Shown: piece by piece, positions 10,242 to 21,220 of the stretch
Position numbering within the stretch: the stretch's first letter is position 1
How the letters are laid out: each line of letters starts with the position of its first letter
Source: Tupaia tana
Lineage: Eukaryota > Chordata > Mammalia > Scandentia > Tupaiidae
NCBI GenBank assembly: GCA_026018925.1
Contig: JAKSZU010000012.1
Span: 43,191,218 to 43,255,217, forward strand
Direction: 5' to 3'
DNA length: 64,000 nucleotides
Notes under the pieces: model-generated
Told to the model about the DNA's origin: nothing
Databases searched by the model: none
Seen by the model: only the letters and a program-made list of their open reading frames with translations
Made by a program: the position numbers and the translations under genes

Positions 10242-10425
10242 GAGGCTGGCCCCTGTAGCTTAGTGGTTACAGGTAGGTCACATGGCCAATCAAGGCAGCC
10301 ATACAGGCAGTGTATACATGCTCAAAATCTCAAGGATGGGGAAACAGAGAAGGGGTTGTAGTGTGCCATGCCCCATTAGGTGATGCTTCCTCTCCCCTGT
10401 GAGTACTCCTGGCTACTAACTTGGC
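10242..10425 (+). mobile_element. SINE type C
   Basis: gaggctggcccctgtagctt head, ggtcacatggccaatcaagg, and gtgccatgccccattaggtg near the end. No A tail remains. Confidence 0.7.
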
Positions 10426-10529
10426 TACTTCTTAAAGTCTTTAAGTTGGGGTTTGTGCTACCAATCAGCTGCTAAATTAGACCACAGGATACCTGAGCTT
10501 TAGTCAAGTCATTTTTAAGAATTTTAAGA

Positions 10530-10792
10530 TTTATCAGGACCAGCAGTTAGCATAATGGCTATGTCGCTGGACTCCCATGTAGTCGACCGTGGTTCAAGTC
10601 CCGGACCCGGTGGCTTAAAACTCACGCTGGGTGCATGTGCATGCGTGCCCAAGATCCCGAGAGGAGAACGGAGGAGAAGGGATTGCGGTGTGACCATCCC
10701 CCCTGGGGGGGTGATTTCTCGCTTTTTGTCTCTCTGTCTCTGTCTGTCTGTCTGGCGGGCACATGTGCCCTATAGCAAAAACCTCTCAAAAA
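10530..10792 (+). mobile_element. SINE type A with TSD
   Basis: Head at about 10536. TSD aagaattttaa at 10517-10527 and 10793-10803, with a few extra bases before the head. Confidence 0.9.
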
Positions 10793-10811
10793 AAGAATTT
10801 TAATTTAATCT

Positions 10812-10932
10812 TATTATTTTTTAAAATTTTGATTAGACAGAAACATAGGTGAGTAAGCTAGCTGCCAGGATCGGAATTTCAATCGCCATGTGGGAGTCCA
10901 GCACTTTAACCACCATACCACCTGCCAGCCCC
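10812..10932 (-). mobile_element. SINE type B, shortened
   Basis: Antisense: tgattagacagaaacatagg, gccatgtgggagtccagcac, ccataccacctgccagcccc. The CT-rich block is mostly lost. It ends 80 bp from an RTN3 exon. Confidence 0.75.
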
Positions 10933-11010
10933 ATAAGTCAAAATTTTAGACTGCTGTCAACCTCGGCGAATGCCCTAGCTAAAATGTTACTTGTGACAGT
11001 TTTAACTCAC

Positions 11011-11218
11011 TTGAATGGATGGCCTTCTTCTGACTTCTGCACAGCTTGGATGACAGACTTGTAGACCCTGAAGCTGATGGTGACAGAGAGAAGAGCCAGG
11101 ATGAGGTAAGAAACCACACTGATGACGCTGAAGGCTGCCAGGGAAAGCAGCATGATCAGCGTGGTGCCAAAGACAAACCCAGTCTTCTTCACATCTCGCC
11201 AGAAAATCAGATCGTGCA
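11011..11218 (-). CDS. RTN3: RTN3 exon: start of the reticulon homology domain, first membrane hairpin
   Basis: A 208-bp exon, the length typical of this exon in the reticulon family. Acceptor CTTTTGGCAG|TG, donor TTCAA|GTGAGT. With the final G of the upstream exon it encodes [20 protein letters not shown], a long hydrophobic stretch ([30 protein letters not shown]), then [20 protein letters not shown]. The hydrophobic part forms the first hairpin that shapes ER tubules. Both long and short isoforms include this exon. It is the splice partner of the 2.4-kb exon 27 kb upstream or, when that is skipped, of earlier exons. Confidence 0.97.
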
Positions 11219-11340
11219 CTGCCAAAAGAAAGGAATTTAAGTTATAAGGCTATCAGCAAGCCACAGGCCAGGAGTACTCTCTGGCTGTATCTTGCATACC
11301 TATGGAGCATCACATTAGTACACTAATACAGGTACACTTT

Positions 11341-11591
11341 CTTTTTATTTTGAGAGAGATTTTTGTTATAAGGTGCATGCAGTCGCTGGACAGAGAGCAA
11401 CAGAGAGACAGAAAGTGAGAAATCATCTCCTAGGGAGGATGGCTACGCTGAAATCCCTTCTCCATTCTCCTCTTGGGATTTTGGGCACGCATGCATACAC
11501 GCCCAGTGTGAGTTTTAAGCCACTGAAACTTGAATTGCAGTCAACTACATGGGAGTCCAACGACATAACCATTACGCCATCTGCTGGTCCC
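11341..11591 (-). mobile_element. SINE type A with TSD
   Basis: Antisense copy lying 120 bp upstream (transcript sense) of an RTN3 acceptor. TSD aggtacac at 11330-11337 and 11592-11599. Confidence 0.9.
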
Positions 11592-11723
11592 AGGTACACC
11601 CACTTTAAGAACTCTGAGAAGTGAGAAATAAAATTTTGCCAGAAGTGATGATTCACACTACAAAGGTTTCTCTGCTATGCTGATTAGATTCCAGGATAGG
11701 TTTATAATGGCCTTATGGCCTTG

Positions 11724-11904
11724 GGGGCCAGCAGTTTTTATGGTTAAAGTGCTAGATTCCACATGGCTGACTGTGATTTGAGTCCTGGCCTGGTGGCTTG
11801 CTTTCTCACTTTCTCTCTCTCTCATGACCGCTTGTACCCTATAGCAAATTAGAAAAAAAAAAAAATAATAATAAGGAAAATAAAATAAATTAAAAAAAAA
11901 AAAA
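11724..11904 (+). mobile_element. SINE type B with an A-like end
   Basis: gggggccagcagtttttatg head and short CT block, then 'cttgtaccctatagcaaatt', the type A end motif, before the A/AT tail. A mosaic of the two families. Confidence 0.75.
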
Positions 11905-12229
11905 CTTAAGGGCTTATTCCAACTACTTAAGTACATTAGTGTAAAGTGTTACTTGCCTTAAATGTTTGGCAGAAAGGAGGACAGAGCAAGTGTGACACAA
12001 TCTTAATAAATGTTGACTTAATTAAGCAAACCATGCCTATAACTCAGTTGAGTGAACAGATTAAAGATATATAAATTGGGGTGAAGGCAAGGAATAATGA
12101 ACACTAAATAACAGAGCTCCATCAGTGCAAGTTACAGTGAAAACACCAGATTATATGTTAATCTGAAGAGAACTCAGGAATAATGATGAAGAAAGCATCA
12201 TTTTAATTACCCAAATCACAACACTATTT
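11905..12229. other. Single-copy RTN3 intron
   Basis: Nothing recognised. Confidence 0.5.
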
Positions 12230-12389
12230 TTAAAAAAGAATTATTTATTTAATTTTACTTATTATTGTTTTTTAATTTGACCAGAAAGAAAGGGAGAGTG
12301 AGAAAGCAAGTCCCCCGGTCCAGGACTCATACCGTAGTCAGCCACATGGGAGTCCAATGCCCTTAACCGCCACACCACCTGCTGGCCCC
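12230..12389 (-). mobile_element. SINE type B
   Basis: Antisense: tttttaatttgaccagaaag, gtcagccacatgggagtcca, cacaccacctgctggccccc. Confidence 0.87.
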
Positions 12390-12696
12390 CATAACACTCT
12401 TAAAAGAGAGTGGGGCATGTTAATAACCATGTCAGGAAATAAATGTAAACCAGGACCATCCCAGGCAGCTAGGTCTTATTGGTGTGGATACCCAAATTGG
12501 AAAAATTTACATTCTGTAAAACATCTGAAAATTTCTGGCTATCACTTGCTGGCAAATACCTCCAATCTAGCAACGACACAACCTTTTGCATTTCAAACGT
12601 CAATACTATAATAAGCCCTACTGTGACTTTCCTTCCAGCTTAGAAGGGTTATGGAATTAGACATGAGCTTGAGTTCTGGTAATTTATTTTTGTTTT

Positions 12697-12933
12697 TAAA
12701 GGTTTTTCTGCTATAGAGTGTGTGTGATTGCAAGAGACAGATGGAGAGAAAGGGAAACTGGGAAATCACTCCCTAACAGGGATGGCCCTTTTTCTTCACT
12801 CTCCCCTTGGGTTTTTGGACACATATGCACATGTGCTTGGCATGGTTTTCAAGCTACTAGGCCCAGGACTCAAAACCGGGAAGTCAGTCATGTGGGATCC
12901 AATGTCTTAACCACCATATCTCCTGCTGGCCCC
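12697..12933 (-). mobile_element. SINE type C/A intermediate
   Basis: Antisense copy beginning aggtttttctgctatagagt and ending tctcctgctggcccc. Flanked by gagttctggtaattt (from 12671) and agagttctgtaattt (from 12934), an imperfect TSD. Confidence 0.8.
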
Positions 12934-12950
12934 AGAGTTCTGTAATTTCT

Positions 12951-13210
12951 CTCTCTCTTTTTTTTTTAAGTTTTTTTTTTTTTTTTTGCTATAGGGCGTG
13001 TGTGCTCACTCGAGACACAGAGAGACAGAAAGCTAGAAATCAACCCTCTGCACTGCACACTGCAATCCCTTCTCCTCCATTCTCCTCTTGGGGTCTTGTG
13101 CACGCATGCACATACATGTGCCTGGCCTGAGTTTTAAGTTGCCAGGACTTGAACCCTGGTTGAGACATGGGAGTCCAGTGACATAACCATTACGCCATCT
13201 GCCGGTCCTC
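12951..13210 (-). mobile_element. SINE type A with TSD
   Basis: Antisense, T-rich left end. TSD agttctgtaatttct perfect over 15 bp at 12936-12950 and 13211-13225, immediately next to the preceding SINE. Confidence 0.92.
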
Positions 13211-13345
13211 AGTTCTGTAATTTCTAATCATCTTGCTTTTACCTTTCTAAGCCTCCATACTGTCATATGTAAAGCAAAGAAAATGGCATCTACTTCCAGA
13301 GTTGTTTTAAAGGAATAGGCTAATAATGCATGTTGAATGTTTAGC

Positions 13346-14050
13346 ATTGCAAATGACATGCATAAACACATTTTTTTTCATAAACACATTTTAACTATAC
13401 CTCAATAACATTGGCCTGAAAAGACTAGGTTTGGTATAAAAAGAACCTCAGTCTGACTCAAGTTGACCTACTGGCACCTAGTTCTTGCCATATTCAGCTA
13501 TAAAACTCTCCTCTGAAACTACTTCTCTGAAGCCTAACCTTGCTAGGGCCAAAAGATCTTAACATGAAACCAAGAAAACACTAAAAATACTCATATGTTT
13601 ATTGTACGGAAAAAAAAAATTAGAAATTTTGATTATGGGATGTGACTTACTAAGAGAAAGAAGAGGTATTATGCTTCCTGCTTAGAAACCAAGAGTCTCA
13701 GATAGTGATCCTGTTAGAGAAGAGAGAACTAGGAGACAACTCACGCTCACCTGATTGATCTGAGAGAACAGAAGTGAATAGGAGAGCAAGAATATAAGCA
13801 GGAGAATTTCTATAGTCAAAGCTCATATACATACAGAAGACAAATGACTATCAGAACAGCTTCAACACAGAATGCTTACAGAAACTACGTCACCCATAGT
13901 GGGACAAACTGGTGCCACGTGCCTCCAGATTGATGCACCGGGATACATACTTTTTATGGTATTCCTGCCAAAAACATATCATCTAAATCTAATGAGAAAA
14001 CACCAGACAAGCCCAGCTTGAGAAACAGCCTATAAAACAACTGGCTTGCT
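13346..14050. other. Single-copy RTN3 intron
   Basis: No repeat, exon or RNA gene recognised in about 700 bp. Confidence 0.55.
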
Positions 14051-14061
14051 TTATCAGTTGT

Positions 14062-14348
14062 GGGACCAGCAGTTGGTGTAATGGCTATGTCACTGGATTC
14101 CCATGTAGTCGACTGCGGTTCAAGTCCTGGACCTGGTGGCTTAAACTCACGCCAGGTACGTGTCCGTGCGTGCCCAAGATCCCGAGAGGAAAATGGAGGA
14201 GAAGGGACTCTGGTGTGGCCATCCTCCCTGGGGGGTGATTTCTTGCTTTCTGTCTGTCTGTTTCTCTCTGTCTGTCTGGTGAGCGCACGTACCCTATAGC
14301 AAAAACCTCTCCAAAAAATAAATAAATAAATAAAAATAAAAAAAATAA
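14062..14348 (+). mobile_element. SINE type A with (AAAT)n tail and TSD
   Basis: Full-length body with tail of aaat units. TSD atcagttgt at 14053-14061 and 14349-14357. Confidence 0.9.
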
Positions 14349-14358
14349 ATCAGTTGTT

Positions 14359-14541
14359 GGCTGGCAGGTGGCGTGGTGGTTAGGGTGGTTGGACTCCCAC
14401 ATGGCTGATTACAGTTGAAGTCCCGGACCTGATAGCTTGCTTTCTCACTTTCCTTCTCCCTCTCTCTGCTCAATTTAAAAAAATAAATAAATAAATAAAT
14501 AAAGACAATGAATAAAATTAAATAAAAAATAATTCTTAGAA
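14359..14541 (+). mobile_element. SINE type B abutting the preceding type A
   Basis: ggctggcaggtggcgtggtg head directly after the TSD of the upstream copy. Tail of aaat units ends aataattcttag. Confidence 0.85.
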
Positions 14542-14855
14542 AAATTGTGAAAGACAAAAAAAAAAAAAAAAAAAAAGGCTGAAAAACAGTTTCAGATGAA
14601 AAGAGGTGACATGACAATGTGTAAGTGCAAAGTATGACCCTAGATGGGACCCTGGTAAGGGGGTAAAAATAGCTGTGCAGACATCACTGGGACAACTAAG
14701 AAAATTTGAATGTAGACTATGTAATCAATAAAAGTACTATATTGACATTAGATTTCCTAAATTTAGTAAGCGTACTGTGGTTATGTAAAACAACAATTAA
14801 GTTCTTGCTCAAAGGAAACATATCCCACAGTCTTTAGGGATAAAAATGTAGGATG

Positions 14856-15125
14856 GCCTGGCCTGGTGGTGCAGCTGGGAGCAGAGTGAGCTGCAGGTGC
14901 TGGAGAACTCAGGCTGATTATGGGTTCAGATTCTTAGGCCAAACTGAAAACACCGTGTGTGTTCACATGCTCAAACCCTGATAAGTTGGATGGCTGAAGA
15001 TAAATAAACAAATAAATGGGGACTGTGATGTAGCGAGACCCCTCCCCCCCCATTAAGGTTGTTTCTCTTATATGGATGCACACATTCTCTACCATAACTG
15101 ACTAAAAAAAAGAAAAAGATAAAAA
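14856..15125 (+). mobile_element. SINE type C, diverged
   Basis: Head tggcctggcctggtggtgca, gggttcagattcttaggcca, 'ctcaaaccctgataagttgg', then gagacccctcccccccc and an A-rich end. Older, with few CpGs. Confidence 0.6.
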
Positions 15126-15394
15126 GGAAGTAGGATGTTTGTAAACAACTCTCAAATGGTTCAGGAAAAAAAACCTGTATCTATGGGTGAGAGGTCATTT
15201 ACAGCACATGTGGCCAAATGTTAACAACTAGTGAACTAGAGTGAGTCAAGTTTATAAAGGGAGTTTTTGGCACTATAGTTAAAATTCTTCCATAAGTTCA
15301 AAATATCTGAAGGAAAGACAGAAAGAGAAAAAGAAAGAAAAGCTTGGAGGATAAGGCCAGGGCCCAGGAAGACAGGTACTTTCACCCCCTTAGC

Positions 15395-15575
15395 TTATTA
15401 ATGTATTTGTTGAGAGAAAGCAAGAGCGAGAGACGGGCACCCCTATGGGGTCTCCATGCCACAATCTATTGCTAGTCTCAGATAGCCTGGATCATGCCAG
15501 AGAGATCCCAGGATATGAACACAGGACCTTTCTCTTGTGAATCTAGTGTGTTACCATTATGCCAACACCCAGCCC
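15395..15575 (-). mobile_element. SINE type C, diverged
   Basis: Antisense: gagagaaagcaagagcgaga, 'cacccctatggggtc', 'gaacacaggacct', then head complement ttatgccaacacccagccc. Confidence 0.6.
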
Positions 15576-15576
15576 T

Positions 15577-16090
15577 GAGAAAAAGATTTTGATGTAATAG
15601 AGAAGGAAAAAGAGATAAAGGAGACAGGGGCCTAATGCAAATCTGAAATTTCTACCTTTGTGTAAATTAGAAAAAGCTATCCTGTCCTCATGAACTTTAC
15701 TGCCATCTGCTGGAACATTCCCGTAAGAAATATTCAAACCCATAATTATAACACATGGGAACAGTGTCCTCTAGAGGTGTGCAGTTTACAATCTGCAGAA
15801 CAAACGCTGGGCCTTAAAATAAAGACTGAATTATGGACTGGGCCAAGAGCAGGAACATACTGAGTGAAAGGGATACAGGAGGAAGCTTGGAAAGAGGGTT
15901 CAGCAGGTCAGTTCCCCTACAACTCCCCATGGTTTGCTCCTTTACTTCATTCAGGTCCTGGCTCCTGGGCTACTTCCTCAGAGACTACCAACCTTATCAC
16001 ACCCCTGCCTCTCATCAGTCTCTATCCCTTTATCTGGTTTAGTCTTCAGTGTATTTTTTTTTGTAGTAAACGCTGCATCTACAATTCAAT
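15577..16090. other. Single-copy RTN3 intron
   Basis: Short ORFs only; no family recognised. Confidence 0.5.
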
Positions 16091-16091
16091 C

Positions 16092-16287
16092 TTTTTAAAA
16101 TAATTATTTAATTTTATTTATCATTATCATTTTTTACTTTCCTATTAGGCAAGCATTGTCACCAGGCACACACTCTCACCATAGAGAGAGGGAGAGAAAG
16201 TGAGAAAGCAAGCCAGGTCCAGAACTAGAATGATGGTCGGCCATGTGAGAGTCCAGCACCTTAACCACCACACTACCTGCAGGCCCC
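16092..16287 (-). mobile_element. SINE type B
   Basis: Antisense: gagaaagtgagaaagcaagc, gtcggccatgtgagagtcca, ccacactacctgcaggcccc. Confidence 0.82.
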
Positions 16288-16663
16288 TATAACTGAATGT
16301 GTAAACAAGAGTCAAGCTAATGACCAAGAGGAACCACAACTTCCATTTGTTTCCTGATAATCCCCCTCAAATCTCAATCTATGTGCATAAGTCTCCATCA
16401 AGTACAGTGTACTAAGGATTATGAGTAGAAAATACTAAGGAAACTGGCATGGTCTCTGGAAGCTTTTCCTCTCATTATTTGGAAAAAAGAGAGATGGGGC
16501 AGTTATAAAAAGTTTAAAATGTGAAGCTATTAGACTTACATTAGCTGTAGTGTTCATTTCATAACCAGGAAAACAGCAAGAGAATGCAACTGCTTGCTCC
16601 CATGAATTTTTCTTTTATTCTCTTCTACTTTTCAACTGCTCAACTATACCTTGGCATAGTATT

Positions 16664-16900
16664 ATTTATTTTTTTGAGGGATTTTTTTTTTATGGGGTGC
16701 ATGCACTCGCCTAAGAAACAAAAAGTGAGAAGTTACCACCTAGGAGGGATGGCCATGCCACAATCCTTTCTCTTCTAGGGATTTTGGGCACCCATGCACA
16801 TGTACCCAGCCTGAGTTTTAAGCCACTGGGTCCAGAACTCAAACTGTGGTCAGCCATGCAGGAGTCCAGCAACATAACCACTATGCTGTATGTTGGTCCC
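16664..16900 (-). mobile_element. SINE type A, diverged
   Basis: Antisense: tttatggggtgcatgcactc, ggagggatggccatgccaca, gtcagccatgcaggagtcca, ending gttggtccc. Confidence 0.82.
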
Positions 16901-16910
16901 AGGAATTCCT

Positions 16911-16948
16911 TATTTTAATTTAATTTAATTAATTTAATTTAATTCCTA
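16911..16948. repeat. (TTTAA)n microsatellite
   Basis: Repeats of tttaa/tttaatt directly after the SINE at 16664-16900. Confidence 0.85.
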
Positions 16949-17516
16949 ATTTTTTTCTTCCTTTCCCATCCTTCTTTCACCAAATGCTATTATAGGGGAC
17001 AAGTGCTAGCAACTGGAATATGACACAATAGTAAACCAGGCAAACAAAGTCCTTTCATACATTCCAGCAGGGAATAAAGGTAATGCACAACAGTGTGTCA
17101 CTTGTACGAATAAGAACACCAACTCATGGTGGGATGATGAGGGAAATGTGTATGCACACATACATTACTTTAGACAGATGGTAAGAAAAAGCCTCTCCGA
17201 GGACTAGACATTAGCAGTGAGATATGAAGGATGAGAAGGCGCTGGCCATACAACAAGCCAAGAGAATAGTTCTGTAGGCCTGGGGACACACACACAAGGA
17301 CTACTGGGGGAGTGTTGTTTGTCATTGCTTAGGAAAGTCAGAAGGCTAGTGAAGACAGCATGTAGTGAGTGAAATGGGGAGTGGAATAGAATATAGGAGA
17401 GACTGGCAGGGAACAGATTGTGCAGCACTTTCACAGAAAACTTGGGTCTTACCCAGGTGCAATGGGAAGTCATTAAGAATGTCTAGCAGGGGAGTAACAT
17501 GATTCTTTAGTCCTTC

Positions 17517-17760
17517 TTAATTTGCCAGAAGGTGTTTGTGCTCATGGAGGGAAAGGAGGAGACACAGAGAGAGAGAGAAACTGAGAAAGCACACCGCCAT
17601 AGAAATGGTCATGCTGTAATCCCTTCTCTATTTCTTCCTCCTTTCAGAATTTTGGGCATAACTCCATGAGCCCAGTTTTTCAAGCTGGTGGGTCTGTGAG
17701 TCAAACTGTGCAACTGACCATGTAAGATCTAGGCACCTTAACCACATCACTGGTTGGTCC
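17517..17760 (-). mobile_element. SINE type C in L2
   Basis: Antisense: aggtgtttgtgctcatggag, atggtcatgctgtaatccct, tcactggttggtccc. Confidence 0.72.
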
Positions 17761-17799
17761 CATGAACTTTTATCATTATTTTTTTATTACTTTTCTTCG

Positions 17800-18015
17800 C
17801 CGGCAGGGGGGTTTTGCTATAGGGTACGTGCGCTCGCCAGAAAGAGAAAGCGAGAAATCACCTCCAGGGGGGAGGGCCATGCCACAATTCCTTCTCCTCC
17901 ATTGTCCTTTTGAGATCTTGGGCACGCACACACATGTGCCTGGTGTGAGTTTAAGCCACCCAGCCTGGGACTTGAACCACAGTCAACTACATGGGAGTCC
18001 AGCAACGTAGTCAAT
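17800..18015 (-). mobile_element. SINE type A with damaged head
   Basis: Antisense: gctatagggtacgtgcgctc, ccaggggggagggccatgcc, tacatgggagtccagcaacg, then diverges before the normal ctgctggtccc. Confidence 0.8.
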
Positions 18016-18024
18016 AGGCCTACT

Positions 18025-18224
18025 TTTTATTACTTTTATTTTACTTATTATTGTTTTTCAGTTTGACCAGGGAGACACACACACATACAGAGAGAGAGAG
18101 AGAGAGAGAACAAGTGCAAGTGAGCATGTGAACGAGAGTAAGCAAGCTGCCAAGTCTGGGACTCAAACTGCAGTCAGCCATGTGGGAGTCCAGCACCTTA
18201 GCCACCATGCCACCTGCCAGCCCC
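18025..18224 (-). mobile_element. SINE type B with (GA)n/(CA)n expansion
   Basis: Antisense: cagtttgaccagggagacac, then ca and ga dinucleotide runs, gtcagccatgtgggagtcca, and ccacctgccagcccc. Confidence 0.83.
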
Positions 18225-18256
18225 TAGGTATTACTTTTTAAAAAGAGAGACATTCT

Positions 18257-18420
18257 GGGGCTGGTGAGTGGTGTGGTCATTAAGATGCTGCACTCCCACA
18301 TGCTGACCAAGGTTTGAGTCCTGGACCTGGTGGCTTTCTTTCTCACTTTCTTTCTCTCTCTCTCTCTGGTCAAATTTAAAAAAGAAAAAAAAATACTAAC
18401 AATAAAAAAAATTAAATAAT
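18257..18420 (+). mobile_element. SINE type B
   Basis: ggggctggtgagtggtgtgg head, ctctctggtcaaatttaaaa tail. Confidence 0.85.
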
Positions 18421-18421
18421 T

Positions 18422-18505
18422 TTTTTTTTTTTTGAGAGGTTTTCGCTATAGGGCACGTGCACTCGCCAGACAGAGAGAGACATAGAGACAGAAAGCTGGT
18501 TCCCG
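18422..18505 (-). mobile_element. Internally deleted SINE type A (84 bp) with perfect TSD
   Basis: Antisense. The T run and tail region (gagaggttttcgctataggg through 'gagacagaaagc') join directly to the extreme head (tggttccc). About 180 bp of middle is missing. TSD aaaaattaaataatt, 15 bp, at 18407-18421 and 18506-18520. The deletion joint shares GC on both sides. Confidence 0.9.
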
Positions 18506-18619
18506 AAAAATTAAATAATTCTTAAAAAAAAAAAAAGGAACAATTTTACTGCTGTATAGAAAATAAATTGGGATGGGGTAAGACTCTGAGTAGGGAGACC
18601 CTTAAAGAGGCTGATACAG

Positions 18620-18890
18620 GGACCAGCAGTTAGCGTAATGGCTATGTCACTGGACTCCCATGTAGTCGACCGTAGTTCGCGTCCTGGACCCGGTGGCTTA
18701 AAACTCATGCTGGGCGCGTGTGCATGTGTGCCCAAGATCCCGAGAGGAGAATGGAGGAGAAGGGATTGCGGCGTGGCCATCCCCCTGGGGGGGTGATTTC
18801 TCGCTTTCTGTCTCTCTGTCTCTTTCTGTCTGTCTGGGAAGCACACGCGCCCTATAGCAAAAACCTCTCCAAAAAAAAAAAAAAAAAAAG
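18620..18890 (+). mobile_element. SINE type A in L2 with TSD
   Basis: TSD agaggctgatacag, 14 bp, at 18606-18619 and 18891-18904. The flanks rejoin the antisense L2 sequence. Confidence 0.95.
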
Positions 18891-20032
18891 AGAGGCTGAT
18901 ACAGAGGTTCTTGTGGAAAATGGTCATTTAATAAAGGATGATCAGGATGAGGGCAGTGATGATGGAGAGAAGCAGACACATTTGTGCTATATTGTGGAAA
19001 CAGAACAGGCACGATTTGGTGAAGAACTGGATCATGTGAGAGGCAACAGAAGGGACTGAGGTATGAATGACACCTGGGTTTTAAGCCTGAGCAGGATGGA
19101 AGGATGTGGTATTTACTGAGATGAGAAAAAAAAAGGAGTGTTAACTTTGGAAAGATGCCTAGAGCATCTTAATTGAAGAAAGTGGTTAGGCCCAACGTGG
19201 ACCACACAGGACAAGTCTGAGCTTGAGATACACATTTGAAAGTCACCAGCAGAGAGGTAATGCTGGAAGTGGAAGGAGGTCACAGAAATGAATGAGGCTA
19301 TCCAGTCCTATTAGAAAAACAGGCCCTGGTCTCATTTCTGAGGTACTCTAGTATCTATTAGCTGAGCTTAAAAGATGTGGAGTTAGTGAAAGCAAACTGA
19401 GAGGAAATATCCAGGGAGGCAAGGGATAACTAGGGGGATATGGTATCACAGAAGCTAAAAGGGGAGTACTTTGAGGAGGAGGATGTGGGAACTGACTAGT
19501 TCTGCCGAGGTTGAAGAGAAAAAGTGGCCCCGAACTTGGCAATACAGGCTTGATCAAAGCTGTTCAGTGGAGGGGCAGGAACGTGAGTAACTGGAGGGTG
19601 CTAAAGAGCAATTAATGTGAAGAAGTGCAGGTAGTATGACAGAAAATTCCTAAGAAGTTTGGTTACCAAGGGAAATAGAGACATCTGGAACTAAGGGATG
19701 GTTTCCTAAAGATGGGAAACACTCAGGACTGCTTATAGGCCGACACAAACACATAGAGAACAGAGATGGGGGCAGAAGCAGTGAAATCCAACAGAAAGGA
19801 AGGTTGGAGATCAAGAGCCCAAGTGAAAAAGCTGATCCTTATTGGGGTAATATAATGAAAAGATGAGGAAAGACAGACCCATTTATAGATCTGAAGATTG
19901 GAAGGGGAGATTTCTTTCTGAATGTTTCTAGTTTCTCAGCAAAAAGGAGCTGAGGTCATCAGCTACAGTTGGGTGAACGAGTAAAGCAGCTTTATATACA
20001 GAGAAAAAGGGATGTGAGATGGTTGTTTCAGA

Positions 20033-20470
20033 AAGTGAAAAACCATTTAAAAACTCTTAGAAGAAAATGTGGATGCAAATCTTTATGATGTTAGGTTAGG
20101 CAATGATTCCTTAGTTGTGAAGCCAAACACACAAAAGAAATAAATAAAATGGACTACATCAAAATTAAAAAATTTTACGTGCAGTAAACAGTACAATTAA
20201 AGTAACAAGAGGGTCGGCAGATGGCCTGGAGGCTAAGGCGGCTGGACCTCACATGGTCAAGAACCTGCGAGGTTGAAAATCACTCCAGGTGCATGTCAAC
20301 ATGTGCACAAGGAGGAGAATGGAGGAGAAGGGACTGCTAGCCATCTCCCTAGGAGGTAATTTCCCACTTTATAGGTCCACTTTAAAACTAAAGGAAAAAA
20401 AAAAAGTGACAAGAAAACACATAGAACAGGAGAATATATTTTCAAATTATGTGTAACATATTTTAGTCCT
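20033..20470 (+). mobile_element. L1 ORF2 3' fragment, interrupted
   Basis: aaaaactcttagaagaaaat, aatctttatgatgttaggtt, 'caatgattccttagttgtga', gactacatcaaaattaaaaa match the conserved end of L1 ORF2. It resumes after the SINE with caagaaaacacatagaacag. Truncated and broken. Confidence 0.75.
20213..20403 (+). mobile_element. SINE type C in L1
   Basis: ggtcggcagatggcctggag head, ggaggagaatggaggagaag, ccatctccctaggaggtaat. The CT block is reduced. Confidence 0.72.
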
Positions 20471-20645
20471 TGTGTTCAGAATATATACTGAGCTATACAC
20501 TTTAAATGGATGAACTGTATGGTACCACAAGATTTTATTTCAATAAAGATGTTAACATTTACCAAGACAAACCAAATCTTGAGCCATAAAACAGCCCCAC
20601 TAGACTGAAAAAGAATCAAGTTACTTTTATGCTTTTTGGTAATTA

Positions 20646-20990
20646 TTGGGCCATTGGAAAAGTCATGATGCACTTTTCCTTTTTTTTGGAGAGGTTTTTG
20701 CTATAGGGCGTGTGCGCTCGCCAGAGAGACAGAGAGAGACAGAGAGACAGAAAGTGAGAAATCACCCCCCAGGGGGGATGGCCACGCCGCAATCCCTTCT
20801 CCTCCGTACTCCTCTAGGGATCTTGGGCACGCACGCACATGCGCCCCGCGTGAGTTTTAAGCCACCGGGTCCAGGACGCGAACCGCGGTCGACTACGTGG
20901 GAGTCCAGCGACATAGCCATTATGCTAACTGCTAGTCCCCATGATGCACTTTTTCACAGAAAACATGTCATGACTTTTTCAATGACCCAA
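20646..20990. mobile_element. Mariner-like MITE (about 69 bp) split by a SINE
   Basis: Left end TTGGGCCATTGGAAAAGTCA and right end ...TGACTTTTTCAATGACCCAA are inverted repeats. Both sides carry TA (20644-20645, 20991-20992), the Tc1/mariner target. Without the type A SINE and its TSD the element is a near-perfect palindrome. Confidence 0.7.
20678..20939 (-). mobile_element. SINE type A inside a MITE, with TSD
   Basis: Near-consensus antisense copy (gaccgcgg-type core as cgcggtcgactacgtgggag). TSD catgatgcactttt, 14 bp, at 20664-20677 and 20940-20953. Confidence 0.95.
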
Positions 20991-21220
20991 TATATGAGAT
21001 ATCAGGAAAGTCCTCAATATTTGTAAACTAAATAGCATAGTTTTAAACCACGTATGGATAAAAGAAAACAACAGGGAAATGAGAAAGGATTTTGATAGGA
21101 TGAAAGTGAAAACAAGTGCATCAAAATTTTTGTGATCCAGCTAAAGTAGTACTTGGAAACTGATAGTATGGAAGTGTCCATGTTAGTAAGAGAGATTACA
21201 GATCAGTGATTCATTTCTTT

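Larger units (their letters stand above)
12640..13345 (+). mobile_element. MIR split by two SINE insertions
   Basis: The left piece to 12694 (gagcttgagttctggtaatt) and right piece at 13211-13345 (acctttctaagcctccatac, then atggcatctacttccagagt) follow the MIR order. The insertion site is present three times because of two successive TSDs. Confidence 0.6.
17000..20030 (-). mobile_element. L2 LINE 3' region, antisense, broken by SINEs
   Basis: Three pieces (about 17000-17516, 18530-18605, 18905-20030) follow the antisense L2 order: gcctctccgaggactagaca, ggtgcaatgggaagtcatta, aggggagtaacatgattctt, then gagggcagtgatgatggaga, caggcacgatttggtgaaga, 'gaatgacacctgggttttaa' and tttactgagatgagaaa. Reading frames are lost, so it is a dead remnant. 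The gaps hold the SINEs listed separately. Confidence 0.75.
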
